A stretch of 64,000 bases of DNA from JABDKJ01 sp964609215 (GCA_964609215.1 CAZSQZ010000001.1:372001-436000); one strand, 5' to 3'. Shown: positions 19,015 through 27,997, counted from the stretch's first letter. Translations and numbers: made by a program. The notes: a model not told the origin generated them from the letters alone.

Positions 19015-19452
19015 ATGAAAAAATTTAAAATAGCTTTTATCTTTTACTCCATTCTATCTTTTACAGGAATGTACGGTCAAACTATGGAAACTCCTGTTGA
19101 GGCAAAGTTATACATAGAACTACTTTCTGAGGAAACAGATTTATCAAACCCTTTGTCTGCCTTTTCTGTAGGATCAACCGTAAAGTACAGAATTTCAATA
19201 GACGTAGTAAATGTATTAAACGTTTCTAGTATTCATGTTCATCTAGGCACATCTCTAAATGATAGTGATATTCTGTCTACATCAATTAATATAGATGGTT
19301 CCAATCTTGCGAATGATCAGACCATAGCACTAGGAAACAATAATGTGTTAATCAGCTTAGGAGAAGGAATTTTGGCCCAGGAGATATTTGGCAAGGTATT
19401 TTTCGTGGATGAACTGGGAGACCAAAGTGGCGAACTATTATTTGTTCATTAA
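19015..19452 (+). CDS. Small secreted protein between the two RHS genes
   Basis: About 145 residues from the ATG at 19015. An in-frame ATG at 18973 overlaps the upstream gene and would place 14 residues before the signal peptide. Signal peptide MKKFKIAFIFYSILSFTGMYGQ. The mature part (about 124 residues) reads as an Ig-like beta sandwich (VEAKLYIELLSEETDLSN, STVKYRISIDVVNVLNVSSIHVHLGTS). No family recognised. Its place between the two large RHS-locus genes, with short gaps on both sides, suggests a structural or surface partner of the RHS complex. Confidence 0.65.
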   Translation: MKKFKIAFIFYSILSFTGMYGQTMETPVEAKLYIELLSEETDLSNPLSAFSVGSTVKYRISIDVVNVLNVSSIHVHLGTSLNDSDILSTSINIDGSNLANDQTIALGNNNVLISLGEGILAQEIFGKVFFVDELGDQSGELLFVH

Positions 19453-19468
19453 TCATTAAAATTTTATT

Positions 19469-22400
19469 GTGATGAGACATTCCGTATTCATTCTATTGGT
19501 ATTCCTCTTTTTTGGGGGACATATGAAATCTCAGGATCATGAAGTCATTTGGAAAGAGATAATTGGATGTGTTCAGGGGGAAGATCGATCGGTCGAAAAA
19601 GTTCTTGATGACGGATGGGATAATGCTGTGTTAATAGCTGAAAATACATTCCAAGCGGAAGGAAAGGATTATGTAGGATTTGAATATAAGGAGGGCTTAA
19701 AAAATTTAGTAATTGGCATTTCTGATGGCGAAGGAGAAATTGGTTTTGAAGAAATTGATTTCGGTTATTTCTTTTCGGACACAGAAGCATTATACTTATT
19801 AGAGAATGGAAGGGTTATTGGACAATATGGTGAAGTTTTTCCAGGAGATGAGCTTAAAATTATCCGTGTTGGTGAATCTATAGATTATACACATAATGGA
19901 AGATCTATAAAAAGAAGTCTGGGGGAAGTTTCGTCAGAATATATGATAGGTGTGTGGATTCATGATTCAGGCACTCAAATATCAGATATTTTTTCTTCCG
20001 CAGCTGCTGGTTTTGATCTAGAATGGAACGAAAATAATGGAATTTTATATGATGAGTTGACGGGAGGTTTCAGCAGAGAGGCTTCAGCTTCTGGAGACTG
20101 GGCTTCAGGGCTTCTTAAAAACTCCATTCCTGTAGGTAAAGAAGGCTCAATGGACTTTACAGTTTCATCGGAACATGAAATAGCGGTTGGATACTTAAAT
20201 TCGGATAATCAAAGCATTGATGTCTCGGAAATACTTTATGGCTTTTATTTTTATGAAGGAAGTGTTTTTATTCTTGAAAATGGAAGATGGATTGGCGATT
20301 ATGGAAACTATACTATAGGAGATCATTTTGGCATATCGAAGAGGGAAAATGAAATAATTTATTTTTGGAACAGCGAACCCGTGAAAACTTCTTCTTTCGA
20401 ATATGTCGGGCTTGAGGCTGGAATTTTCCTCAAGGAAAATGAAGAGAATCCGATAAATGATTTTAATATCTCTGCTCCATTTGAAGAAAGACCGGCACCA
20501 ACGCTAGAGAATCGTAACTGTGCTCATTCTGAACTTATTGTGAACGAAGAACTTGTTTTGAACGATCCTTTTATTTCCGATAGCTATGAAGTGATTCTCT
20601 ATAATTCGGATGAGCATCTGAGGTACGAGTTCGATCTTGGTTCTGGAAGTAGCGGATTCAAAATTGAGGATCTTCCTGAAGTCCTCCCTAGAAGAGACTA
20701 TCAGATAGTCACACGTGCAAATGGTCCTGGTGGCTGGGGGCTTTGGTCAGAAGCTTGTTTGATATCTGTAAAAGATACCCCACCCCCACCTGATTGCACA
20801 TCGGATTCGGAATGGAATTCTTCAAAAGAAGAAGCGTATAATATTGATGGAAAGTTGGTTGGCAGAACCAAGACGTATTTCGATCCGTTCGGAAAGATCG
20901 TGCAACAACAGACTATGAACTTTGAAGACAATACAATGATGTGTGTGGAGACCAAGTACGATGTGTATGGAAGAAAGGTGTTGACAACCCTTCCTGCTCC
21001 CATCTATCAGGATAGATTTTGTTATAAGGAGAATTTCATGCAAGCTTTCGATGGAACGGCAGTAGAATACGATCATACTAAATTCGATGTTCCCAATCAT
21101 TCAAATAACAGCACAACTTTGACCCTAGGTGAGGTAGATCAACCTTTCCCTGTTTGGCATGACCCCAGCACTGGTCAAGGATCATTAGGATGGTATTACA
21201 GTAATGATAATTCTGATGAGCCCTATGTCGCAGCTACTGAATTTCCTTATTCAAGAGTGGAGCATTGTGATCTGAATCCCGGTCAAATACGAAGGTCTTC
21301 AGCATCTCATGAACTACTCAAAATGGGGAATGGGCATGAAAACAGTTCCTACTTTATTCCTGCAGCAGGTGAGTTGTACTACAAGTATGGTTACGGAAGG
21401 ACCTGGGAAACAGACATAGAAGTAAATGATAATTCAGAACCTGGAGATCCACAGTTCCTTGAGTTTAATGTGTCTAGTAATGCTCCTTCCAGATATAAGG
21501 TTACCAAGAATATCAGTGAGGATGCTGATGGGAACCAAATGGTTAGGTTTATAGATAGGGACGGGAAACTTGTAGCGACCTGTATGGCAGGATTGAAGAA
21601 CGGCCAGGTCTCTGAAAGGCAATCGGTTGAAAAACGCTTTAATGGCCAGGAGCACCTTGATATTCATATTACTGAAGGGACTTCAGGCTCCTTAAATATC
21701 TCCACAGCATATTATTTCGATGTCTATAGCCTCAGGAATGGACAGAAAATCCATGAACATATATCTGCCACTCCCTCTTTGGCTCCGGGATTCTATCGTA
21801 TATCCAGAACGAAGCAAAGGATCAATGGGAGCTATTCAGATCATCACTGGTCTTATGAAGGAGTTATCGAATATGATCTGTCCTACCATTCTTGGAGCAT
21901 AAATTACTATGATAAGGCAGGGAGGTTGATCTCAAATGTTCCTCCTTTGGGCATAGACCTTCAGTATGAACCAACCATTTCGGTATCAGAACTTCAAGTG
22001 GAAGAACCGATCGAAATTCTCGATGCGTTGAATGAGTCTTGGACCGTTGGAACATCCGCTACCGAAATCCATGAGATATCCATTCAAGGAATCCAGCCGC
22101 CTCAAGATGAGAATTCGCAATTTACCGTGGGTGCATTGTTGGTTTCTACGGTCTCCACTCCTTGGGATCCGATAGGGGTTTCTAAGAGTGCCGATCAAAT
22201 ATCCAGAAAAGGAGAAGCTTCTGCTGGAATAGTATTGAGTAGTGAATTTGCCCCGATCAAATTCAAAGAAGACCATGCCGAAGGAGCGACACGATCTGTT
22301 GGACAAGTATCAGACATCATTATTTTACCGGACGACCCTTTTGATTATTCCTATCCTTCAGGTAAGACCACCATCACTTTCACCTACGATTGTTATGCCG

Positions 22401-25400
22401 TTACTCCTGATGGAGATGTGCTTATTACCTCTGATAATAAAGCAAAGGCTGTCCATAAATATATTCCTCCCGGATCTATGGTTCATATAGGAGGAGGTCA
22501 GCAACAAGATGCTTATACACCGCCCAAGTGGTTGAGCTTTGAAAACATAAACTTAGATGATATCGAATATGAAGAACTCAATCACGTTTTAGGAGTAGAT
22601 GTTTCAGCGAGCTACCATCCGCATATCATGGATTTTGAGACCAGTAATACAGCTACTGCAATGAAGTTCGTGATCACAGACCTGATGTATACCGAGGATC
22701 TTTGGGCCAATTCCATTGATGCAATGACACTGTTGGGTGAATTAAGACTCAGTGTCCAGAGTATTACATTCACTGATGCTTCACTTTACCCAGAGCATTC
22801 AATGGAAACCTATCATGAGTATAACTCTTTAGAACAACTGCTCCAGACGAATTCAGCGGATAAAGGCCAGACTAAATTCGTATATGACCTGTCGGGTAAA
22901 TTGAGATTCAGCCAGGATGCTGAGCAAGAGTTGTTGGAGGAATTCAGTTACGCAAACTATGATGAGTTAGATCGTGTGGTGGAGACTGGAGTATATCGCA
23001 GCAGTGTGGGAAATGTAGTCTTTGAGGATCAACTGGATGATCAGTCGATAGTCTCTTCCCCCCATATCAGTGTTTTGGATCCATCCATCCTTGAAAATGG
23101 TGACTGGAATCCAGGAGTTTCTGTTATCAAGGAAACCCACTATAATGCATATGATCGTCCCGATCCTGGATTCAACCACTTGGGTTTCGAACAGAGCGTG
23201 TCATACGGCAAGGTCTCCCATGCCTGGAATGATGAAGTACATACCTGGTACAGCTATGACGTTCACGGAAGGATAGAATGGATGATCAGGGATTATCCGG
23301 ATATAGGTAAGAAGAGTATCGAGTATGAGTACGACACTCAAGGCAGACTATTAAAAATGGTCTATCAGCGATACGTGCCGAGCGAATACTTCGCTCATCA
23401 GTATTCCTATAACAAGAACAATCAGATAAAGCGGACGCTCACCTCTGAGGATGGTCTTACTTGGATGGAACAGGCGGAATACGACTATTATATCCATGGT
23501 CCTTTGAAGAGAACTGAATTAGCCGAAGATTTACAGGGCATTGATTATATCTATACCTCTCAAGGACTTTTGAAAGCCATTAATTCACCAAACTTGGGCA
23601 TCAATGATCCAAATAAATTTATGGATCCAGGACAAGACGGTTATACCGGGAATTTTGCACATGACGTGTTCGGGATGACCTTGGACTACTTTAGTGGAGA
23701 CTATCTTAGATCGGGTACCTATGTAAACCATGGCGCAGAAGGAAATGATCAACACAACGGATTGATCAAATCTCAAAGATGGAGCACACGTGATGTACTT
23801 CTTCCATCACAGGATCAATGGATGTACTCTTACGATTACGATGAGAAAGGACAGTTGAATTCAGCCGTATTCGGTGAGTATACAGGTTCGCTAAGCCATA
23901 ATCCATCCAATGGGATCTGGAATCCAGCAGGAGGAGTCTTTTATCCATCCAGCAATGAAGACTATAAAGTGTTCGATATCGGATATGATGACAATGGGAA
24001 CATCCTGTCATTGAATAGGAACGCCTATGGGGCCAATGTGAATATGGATCAGCTGACCTATCGCTATAAATCCGGTACCAACCAATTGGTCAGTTTGGGA
24101 GATGATCCAATGTTAAGTGGATCATGGCCGGAAGATATTGATGAGTCTCAATTTTTCTACGACCCAGTAGATGCTACTACACATGACTATGGCTATAATG
24201 AGATTGGTCAACTAGTTGATAACCGAAGAGATGGACATTATTTTGTATACAACCAGAAAGGTCTCGTCAAGGAAATCTATACCGATCCTTCCAGAACCCA
24301 ACTGATGGCCTCCTATCATTACGATGATAATGGGTTCAGGATAAAGAAAATGATCTATGATACTAATGGAAATCTATTGACCCGAAGCTATTCTATTCGA
24401 GGCACCTCAGGTATTGTGCTGAGTACGATTGAAGAAGATGTCGTTCAATCAAGCACTGAAGTGGAGAATACCCTATTCGGATTGGATAGATTGGGAACAC
24501 ATAGCCTTGGCAATTACAGCTATGAATTGAAAGACCATTTGGGCAATGTAAGAGCGATGATAGACCGAATCAAGACCACCGATGGCGAAGCCCTGTTACA
24601 TTCTTATGCAGATTACTACCCCTTTGGAGAAAAAATGCCTGGAAGGACTTTTGCAAGTTCTATCAGCTCCAGACGAGGTTATCAGGGGCAGTTTGCAGAG
24701 GAAGACGAAGAAACTGGATATGACCAATTCGAAGCGCGATTGTGGGATGGCAGGATAGGGAGATGGATGGCTACAGACCCTGCCGGGCAATTCTATTCTC
24801 CATATTTGGGTATGGGGAACTCACCCATAAACGGTGTTGACCCAGATGGTAGGATATTTCACTTGACAGGTTCTAAATGGAAGACTAATTATCTGCTAAG
24901 TATGTTGCCAGACGCTGCGAGAGGAGCTGTCTCAGTTGATGGAAATGGTTTGGTATCATTTGATTTTTCCAGTCTTTCTGGAGCTATACAAGCAGACGCT
25001 TCTGTTCAATTGCTAAATAATCTGGTAACAGCAGACAGAAACTATAACCTTAATATAGCTTCATCAGTAACTGGAAGAAGACTATTTCAACGGTCAAACG
25101 GAATGTTGTTTGAAGGATCGGTAACGGTGCCACTTAACGAAATTAATCCAATCGAAAATTGGTCACGAACCCAGTATGCTGAGTCTAACCATCCCGATTC
25201 GAAAGTGTTAGGTAAGCATATTTGGTCGGATAAATATCATGGTCAAGTGACAATTTTTGGCACTGACGATTTAGGTTTGCAGTTCTTTGAACCAGACTTA
25301 AATGGAGGGCTTGCTGACAAAAGCTTAGGTTCTGTTGTATTTCATGAGCTGCAGGAGAATTATTTTCGAACACAGGAGGGAATGTTTCGTAAAACTTGGA

Positions 25401-25540
25401 TACCTACTGCTTCCAATAATGCACATTCCAGAGCAATAGGGCTTGAATATAGTTTTCCTAAAGGGCATCCGGCTTATAGCATCATTCCTGGATTTGTTAA
25501 TTCAATAAAGTTTAGAAAAGTAAGTAGAATGCAATTTTAA
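19469..25540 (+). CDS. RHS/YD-repeat protein with C-terminal candidate zincin-like toxin domain
   Basis: 2023 residues with a signal peptide. Two similar beta-rich modules occupy about 25-160 and 185-330 (each with a LENGRxIGxYG motif), followed by a fibronectin-like module (about 335-440). A DUF6443-like entry follows (TYFDPFGKIVQQQTMNF, TKYDVYGRKVLTTLPAP). YD repeats run to about 1720. The RHS core ends with DHLGNVRAMIDR, YYPFGEKMPGR, DQFEARLWDGRIGRWMATDPAGQFYSPYLGMGNSPINGVDPDGR (end near residue 1795). The last 228 residues are a variable tip with HELQE at 1959-1963, His1986 and Glu1993, suggesting a metallopeptidase-like fold. Toxin activity is inferred. Confidence 0.85.
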   Translation: MMRHSVFILLVFLFFGGHMKSQDHEVIWKEIIGCVQGEDRSVEKVLDDGWDNAVLIAENTFQAEGKDYVGFEYKEGLKNLVIGISDGEGEIGFEEIDFGYFFSDTEALYLLENGRVIGQYGEVFPGDELKIIRVGESIDYTHNGRSIKRSLGEVSSEYMIGVWIHDSGTQISDIFSSAAAGFDLEWNENNGILYDELTGGFSREASASGDWASGLLKNSIPVGKEGSMDFTVSSEHEIAVGYLNSDNQSIDVSEILYGFYFYEGSVFILENGRWIGDYGNYTIGDHFGISKRENEIIYFWNSEPVKTSSFEYVGLEAGIFLKENEENPINDFNISAPFEERPAPTLENRNCAHSELIVNEELVLNDPFISDSYEVILYNSDEHLRYEFDLGSGSSGFKIEDLPEVLPRRDYQIVTRANGPGGWGLWSEACLISVKDTPPPPDCTSDSEWNSSKEEAYNIDGKLVGRTKTYFDPFGKIVQQQTMNFEDNTMMCVETKYDVYGRKVLTTLPAPIYQDRFCYKENFMQAFDGTAVEYDHTKFDVPNHSNNSTTLTLGEVDQPFPVWHDPSTGQGSLGWYYSNDNSDEPYVAATEFPYSRVEHCDLNPGQIRRSSASHELLKMGNGHENSSYFIPAAGELYYKYGYGRTWETDIEVNDNSEPGDPQFLEFNVSSNAPSRYKVTKNISEDADGNQMVRFIDRDGKLVATCMAGLKNGQVSERQSVEKRFNGQEHLDIHITEGTSGSLNISTAYYFDVYSLRNGQKIHEHISATPSLAPGFYRISRTKQRINGSYSDHHWSYEGVIEYDLSYHSWSINYYDKAGRLISNVPPLGIDLQYEPTISVSELQVEEPIEILDALNESWTVGTSATEIHEISIQGIQPPQDENSQFTVGALLVSTVSTPWDPIGVSKSADQISRKGEASAGIVLSSEFAPIKFKEDHAEGATRSVGQVSDIIILPDDPFDYSYPSGKTTITFTYDCYAVTPDGDVLITSDNKAKAVHKYIPPGSMVHIGGGQQQDAYTPPKWLSFENINLDDIEYEELNHVLGVDVSASYHPHIMDFETSNTATAMKFVITDLMYTEDLWANSIDAMTLLGELRLSVQSITFTDASLYPEHSMETYHEYNSLEQLLQTNSADKGQTKFVYDLSGKLRFSQDAEQELLEEFSYANYDELDRVVETGVYRSSVGNVVFEDQLDDQSIVSSPHISVLDPSILENGDWNPGVSVIKETHYNAYDRPDPGFNHLGFEQSVSYGKVSHAWNDEVHTWYSYDVHGRIEWMIRDYPDIGKKSIEYEYDTQGRLLKMVYQRYVPSEYFAHQYSYNKNNQIKRTLTSEDGLTWMEQAEYDYYIHGPLKRTELAEDLQGIDYIYTSQGLLKAINSPNLGINDPNKFMDPGQDGYTGNFAHDVFGMTLDYFSGDYLRSGTYVNHGAEGNDQHNGLIKSQRWSTRDVLLPSQDQWMYSYDYDEKGQLNSAVFGEYTGSLSHNPSNGIWNPAGGVFYPSSNEDYKVFDIGYDDNGNILSLNRNAYGANVNMDQLTYRYKSGTNQLVSLGDDPMLSGSWPEDIDESQFFYDPVDATTHDYGYNEIGQLVDNRRDGHYFVYNQKGLVKEIYTDPSRTQLMASYHYDDNGFRIKKMIYDTNGNLLTRSYSIRGTSGIVLSTIEEDVVQSSTEVENTLFGLDRLGTHSLGNYSYELKDHLGNVRAMIDRIKTTDGEALLHSYADYYPFGEKMPGRTFASSISSRRGYQGQFAEEDEETGYDQFEARLWDGRIGRWMATDPAGQFYSPYLGMGNSPINGVDPDGRIFHLTGSKWKTNYLLSMLPDAARGAVSVDGNGLVSFDFSSLSGAIQADASVQLLNNLVTADRNYNLNIASSVTGRRLFQRSNGMLFEGSVTVPLNEINPIENWSRTQYAESNHPDSKVLGKHIWSDKYHGQVTIFGTDDLGLQFFEPDLNGGLADKSLGSVVFHELQENYFRTQEGMFRKTWIPTASNNAHSRAIGLEYSFPKGHPAYSIIPGFVNSIKFRKVSRMQF

Positions 25541-25541
25541 G

Positions 25542-26042
25542 ATGAATTTAAATAGTATAGGTCGCCTTTTCCTGTTATCAGTTATTTTGTTAGCTTGTAA
25601 TAAACATGGTTACAAAAAAAACAACGATTTTGATTGTAAAATAAATCGTTGGTACCTTATTGAATCTGGTTCTGGCGTTTTTGTTGAACGAATAGGTATT
25701 CATGCTTCAGGAAATAGATATTTTGCTGTTAAGGATTTTCGTTGCGTAAGCAGTTCGGAGAGGATTTCTATTTCGGGTCAAGTTTACTGTGACAATATTA
25801 GAATTCTTAATGATGATGGAAGCGAAAGCTTGGAGTTTCTTGATGAAGTAATTATTTCAACTGGTATACCATCAAAAGACTGGAGCAAAATATACAGAGT
25901 AAAAGAGTTAGCAACCACGGATTTTGAAGGGCAATTTAATATTGATTTAAGCTCCATTGATGGCGCTCTAATCTTCCATTATCGCAATACTGATGGTGTA
26001 TTCCACCCATTGGTCTTAGACATAAATAAGTGTTGTAAGTGA
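25542..26042 (+). CDS. Lipoprotein, candidate immunity partner of the RHS toxin tip
   Basis: 166 residues with a lipoprotein signal (FLLSVILLACNKHG, lipobox LLAC). It starts 1 bp after the RHS stop, the position at which polymorphic-toxin immunity genes are normally found. The mature part is beta-rich with several Cys (DFDCKINRWYL, DFRCVSSSE, VYCDNIRI, DINKCCK). No known family recognised. If it is the immunity protein, its lipidation implies that the toxin acts in the periplasm or at the membrane. Function is inferred from position only. Confidence 0.65.
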   Translation: MNLNSIGRLFLLSVILLACNKHGYKKNNDFDCKINRWYLIESGSGVFVERIGIHASGNRYFAVKDFRCVSSSERISISGQVYCDNIRILNDDGSESLEFLDEVIISTGIPSKDWSKIYRVKELATTDFEGQFNIDLSSIDGALIFHYRNTDGVFHPLVLDINKCCK

Positions 26043-26274
26043 AAATGTAGTAGATAATTATGAACCCTCTTTTGCTCAATCCGCTGGGGAAGACATTAGA
26101 ACCGATTATGAGCATGGTATTGAAGATTGGGACTTGGAATCTTTTTCTCCGGGGGAAGTGACAAAATCACCAAATTCGGTTGAGTTTCAAAAACATTTTC
26201 CTGGCATAGTTAAAAAGTTTACCAAGCTTATTGGAAAAAAGAAAATAATTAGATGGCAAAGAATAGAATTTTAA
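26026..26274 (+). pseudogene. Displaced RHS toxin tip without start codon (orphan CT fragment)
   Basis: An open frame of 82 codons from just after an in-frame stop to TAA at 26272-26274. It contains no Met and no usable start, yet it encodes a protein-like sequence with a highly polar first half (AGEDIRTDYEHGIEDWDLE) and a basic end (FPGIVKKFTKLIGKKK). Its place after the current toxin/immunity pair and before another secreted small protein is what is left when a new RHS tip plus immunity gene displaces an older tip. A fragment of another gene type remains possible. Confidence 0.55.
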
Positions 26275-26278
26275 GTTT

Positions 26279-26755
26279 ATGAAATTATTAATAACTCTTT
26301 TTTTGGCAAATTGTTGGCTTGTTTCTTCTGGTCAAAATAATTCTACACCGTCATTGCGCATTACGGATACTTCAGTGATCTATAATGGTATTGAAGTAGG
26401 GATTACAAAAAAGAAAAAGGTGGTTTCTATTTTGGGGTCAGAATATTCAGCGCATAAGCTAAACAGACCTTTGAAAGGCAATAGAAGACATAAGTACACA
26501 ATACTCTGGTATGAGAACTTTACTGTTATCTTAAGCAAAAAAAATAGAGTTACTAGCTTGACTTTACCTAAAGATGCATTTGATGCAAAAATGGATGTTG
26601 TGACAAGGTCAGATGTTGAAGCGAGATTTGCCGAACTCAAAAAATTTAGAGATGTGACTGATAGCATAGAGTATGTATTGAATGGGATTAACATTGCTTT
26701 TTATTTCTCGGATGAGAATGTATTAAATGGAATAATTGTAAGACTGGCACAATGA
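26279..26755 (+). CDS. Small secreted protein, candidate immunity gene of the displaced toxin tip
   Basis: 158 residues with a signal peptide (MKLLITLFLANCWLVSSGQ). The mature part has a KKKKVVSILGSEYSAHKL segment, beta strands (YTILWYENFTVILSKKNRVTSLTLP) and a charged helix (DVEARFAELKKFRDVTD). It follows the orphan tip at 26026-26274 by 4 bp, the normal toxin-immunity spacing, so it may be the retained immunity gene. No known family recognised. The 26756-27035 gap after it is AT-rich with no detectable gene. Confidence 0.6.
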   Translation: MKLLITLFLANCWLVSSGQNNSTPSLRITDTSVIYNGIEVGITKKKKVVSILGSEYSAHKLNRPLKGNRRHKYTILWYENFTVILSKKNRVTSLTLPKDAFDAKMDVVTRSDVEARFAELKKFRDVTDSIEYVLNGINIAFYFSDENVLNGIIVRLAQ

Positions 26756-27035
26756 AATTTACAAGGACTTCTGGCAAGACGTAAATACAACACAGCATAT
26801 TTTTTTGTTCAACTAGAATAATCTTGGCAATCACAGATAATTGGGTCAGTAGATTCATTGTGTTTTAGATCCAAAGAAAGTGAATTATCTCTTCCTGAAA
26901 ATTTATTTTTTAAAATAGACATATTGGAATCACGTTAGAAAGGAAAATTTACTACTGATTCTACAAATACTCAATATTGAAATAGCATTAAGTGAAGATA
27001 AATGATTCAAGATTGAACACCCAAGACAAACCAAG

Positions 27036-27359
27036 GTGAAATCAGTTATCTTTTTTTTGTTAAAGATCATCATCGCAATAATTGGATTATGTGCCATGTA
27101 TCTTTCAGCAAACTTTTGGATAGGAAGCCAAGAGAGTTGGGAAGAAGCAGTAGATACTAGGTTTTGGGAATTTTTATTTTCTAGATTAAGTATAACCTTT
27201 TTGGTAGGATTAATTTTTGTCCTTATTAGTTTATTGATAAATAGAATGTACTGGTGGAAACAGAGGCGCGATAAATCAAAGGTCAAATATTCCCTTATTT
27301 ATGAAATAGCCTTTGCCTTTATCGCTGCTATTGTTTTTGTAGCAGCTGCAATGAAATAA
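27036..27359 (+). CDS. Small membrane protein with three predicted helices
   Basis: 107 residues from a GTG start at 27036; no nearby ATG keeps the first helix. Three hydrophobic segments: about 3-25 (VIFFLLKIIIAIIGLCAMYLSA), 47-68 (LSITFLVGLIFVLISLLI), and 88-105 (IAFAFIAAIVFVAAAM). Between the first two is a conserved-looking amphipathic stretch, GSQESWEEAVDTRFWEF. Located after the RHS toxin/immunity genes inside island A, it could be another membrane immunity-type protein; no family was identified. Confidence 0.6.
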   Translation: MKSVIFFLLKIIIAIIGLCAMYLSANFWIGSQESWEEAVDTRFWEFLFSRLSITFLVGLIFVLISLLINRMYWWKQRRDKSKVKYSLIYEIAFAFIAAIVFVAAAMK

Positions 27360-27399
27360 GATTAAAAAGCCTCTTACTGATTTTGTAGATTTATTTACA

Positions 27400-27663
27400 T
27401 CAAAATGTGTTGTGAGCACTACTGGCTTCCAAAAGCTGCATTATGGAACTTCGATCATACAGGATCACTTTTTTACTGGGTTGGCTGAATCTGATGCGTC
27501 CTTCATTGCGCCATCGTTGCAGCGTGCTTGATGATCGACCACCGAGCAGTTGTGAGGCTTCCTTTTCGGTGATCCATTTGGGCAGCTCGGGTTGTTTGAG
27601 TCGTTGTATAACGTCTTCAATCAGTTGGTAGAATGCTTCTTCTTCGATGACAATGACTTTCAT
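27400..27663 (-). CDS. HTH_17 / excisionase-family DNA-binding protein
   Basis: 87 residues with a helix-turn-helix of the MerR-like HTH_17 type: WITEKEASQLLGGRSSSTLQRWRNEGRIRFSQPSKKVILYDRSSIMQLLEA. Such proteins act as excisionases or element regulators in Bacteroidota integrative elements. It lies 146 bp from the att copy at 27810 and is the only mobility-type gene left in island A, so it may be the remnant recombination directionality factor of that island. Its GC content looks higher than that of the neighbouring genes. Confidence 0.8.
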   Translation of the reverse strand: MKVIVIEEEAFYQLIEDVIQRLKQPELPKWITEKEASQLLGGRSSSTLQRWRNEGRIRFSQPSKKVILYDRSSIMQLLEASSAHNTF

Positions 27664-27765
27664 ATTCTATAATTATGGTATTTGGACGGAGGATTTCGTA
27701 TCGGGGAAGGTTCGATTTTTAAAGGTTTCTGACGAGGAAAATTCCCAAGTGAAATAAGCGCGAAT

Positions 27766-27804
27766 GAAAAAGGCTCCCAAAACGAAATGTTCTGAAAGCC
27801 TTTT
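27766..27804 (-). terminator. Intrinsic terminator downstream of the second tRNA 3' copy
   Basis: 16-bp imperfect stem (27768-27783 with 27789-27804, three G-T wobbles), 5-nt loop, then a T run on the minus strand. It lies right after the tRNA 3' copy at 27810-27856 and is unrelated in sequence to the terminators at 12636 and 52877. Confidence 0.8.
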
Positions 27805-27809
27805 AATTT

Positions 27810-27856
27810 GTGGGCCCACATGGGCTCGAACCATGGACCCCCTGATTATGAGTCAG
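27810..27856 (-). repeat. Perfect 47-bp tRNA 3' duplicate (left attachment site of island B)
   Basis: Identical at all 47 positions to 52919-52965, covering tRNA nucleotides 29-74 and one downstream base. The sequence diverges right after the anticodon-stem position, so no 5' half exists and it cannot make a tRNA. This is the classic structure left by an integrase that targets a tRNA 3' end. Confidence 0.93.
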
Positions 27857-27978
27857 TAACATAAGAATTGCGTAAATTTTGCTTTTTATTGCAGATGTTT
27901 GTAAATGAAGGAATTAGAGATTTTTGATAAGATTTGGATTAGTTGTTTCTTGCTGAATTTTGCCTTTTTCTGACACTA

Positions 27979-27997
27979 ACCTGTCCAAATCCTGTCC
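27979..27997. promoter_or_regulatory. Left-end arm-type repeat of island B
   Basis: The 19-mer ACCTGTCCAAATCCTGTCC contains CCTGTCC twice, 4 bp apart. The same 19-mer occurs at 52847-52865, inside the other end of the element, in the same orientation. Its position 123 bp inside the left att core suggests an integrase or excisionase arm-binding site. The rest of 27664-28078 holds the terminator and att copy but no gene. Confidence 0.6.

Larger units (their letters stand above)
12665..27809. mobile_element. Genomic island A (older tRNA-integrated island with RHS toxin locus)
   Basis: Bounded by a degenerate tRNA 3' copy on the left (12665) and a perfect copy on the right (27810). It contains an OmpH-like gene, small lipoproteins, the RHS/YD locus, candidate immunity genes and an HTH_17 excisionase-like gene 146 bp from the right boundary. 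No integrase remains inside, so it is probably decayed, or was once mobilised by an integrase in trans. The boundary is an inference from the repeats; the divergence of the left copy suggests it is older than island B. Confidence 0.65.

Noticed and set aside
26756..27035. Possible small gene between the secreted protein and the membrane protein
   Set aside because: All six frames are interrupted by frequent stops and no coding pattern or motif is visible.
27810..27890. Possible third tRNA gene on the minus strand
   Set aside because: The 47-bp match ends at the anticodon stem and the following sequence cannot form a D-arm or acceptor stem.
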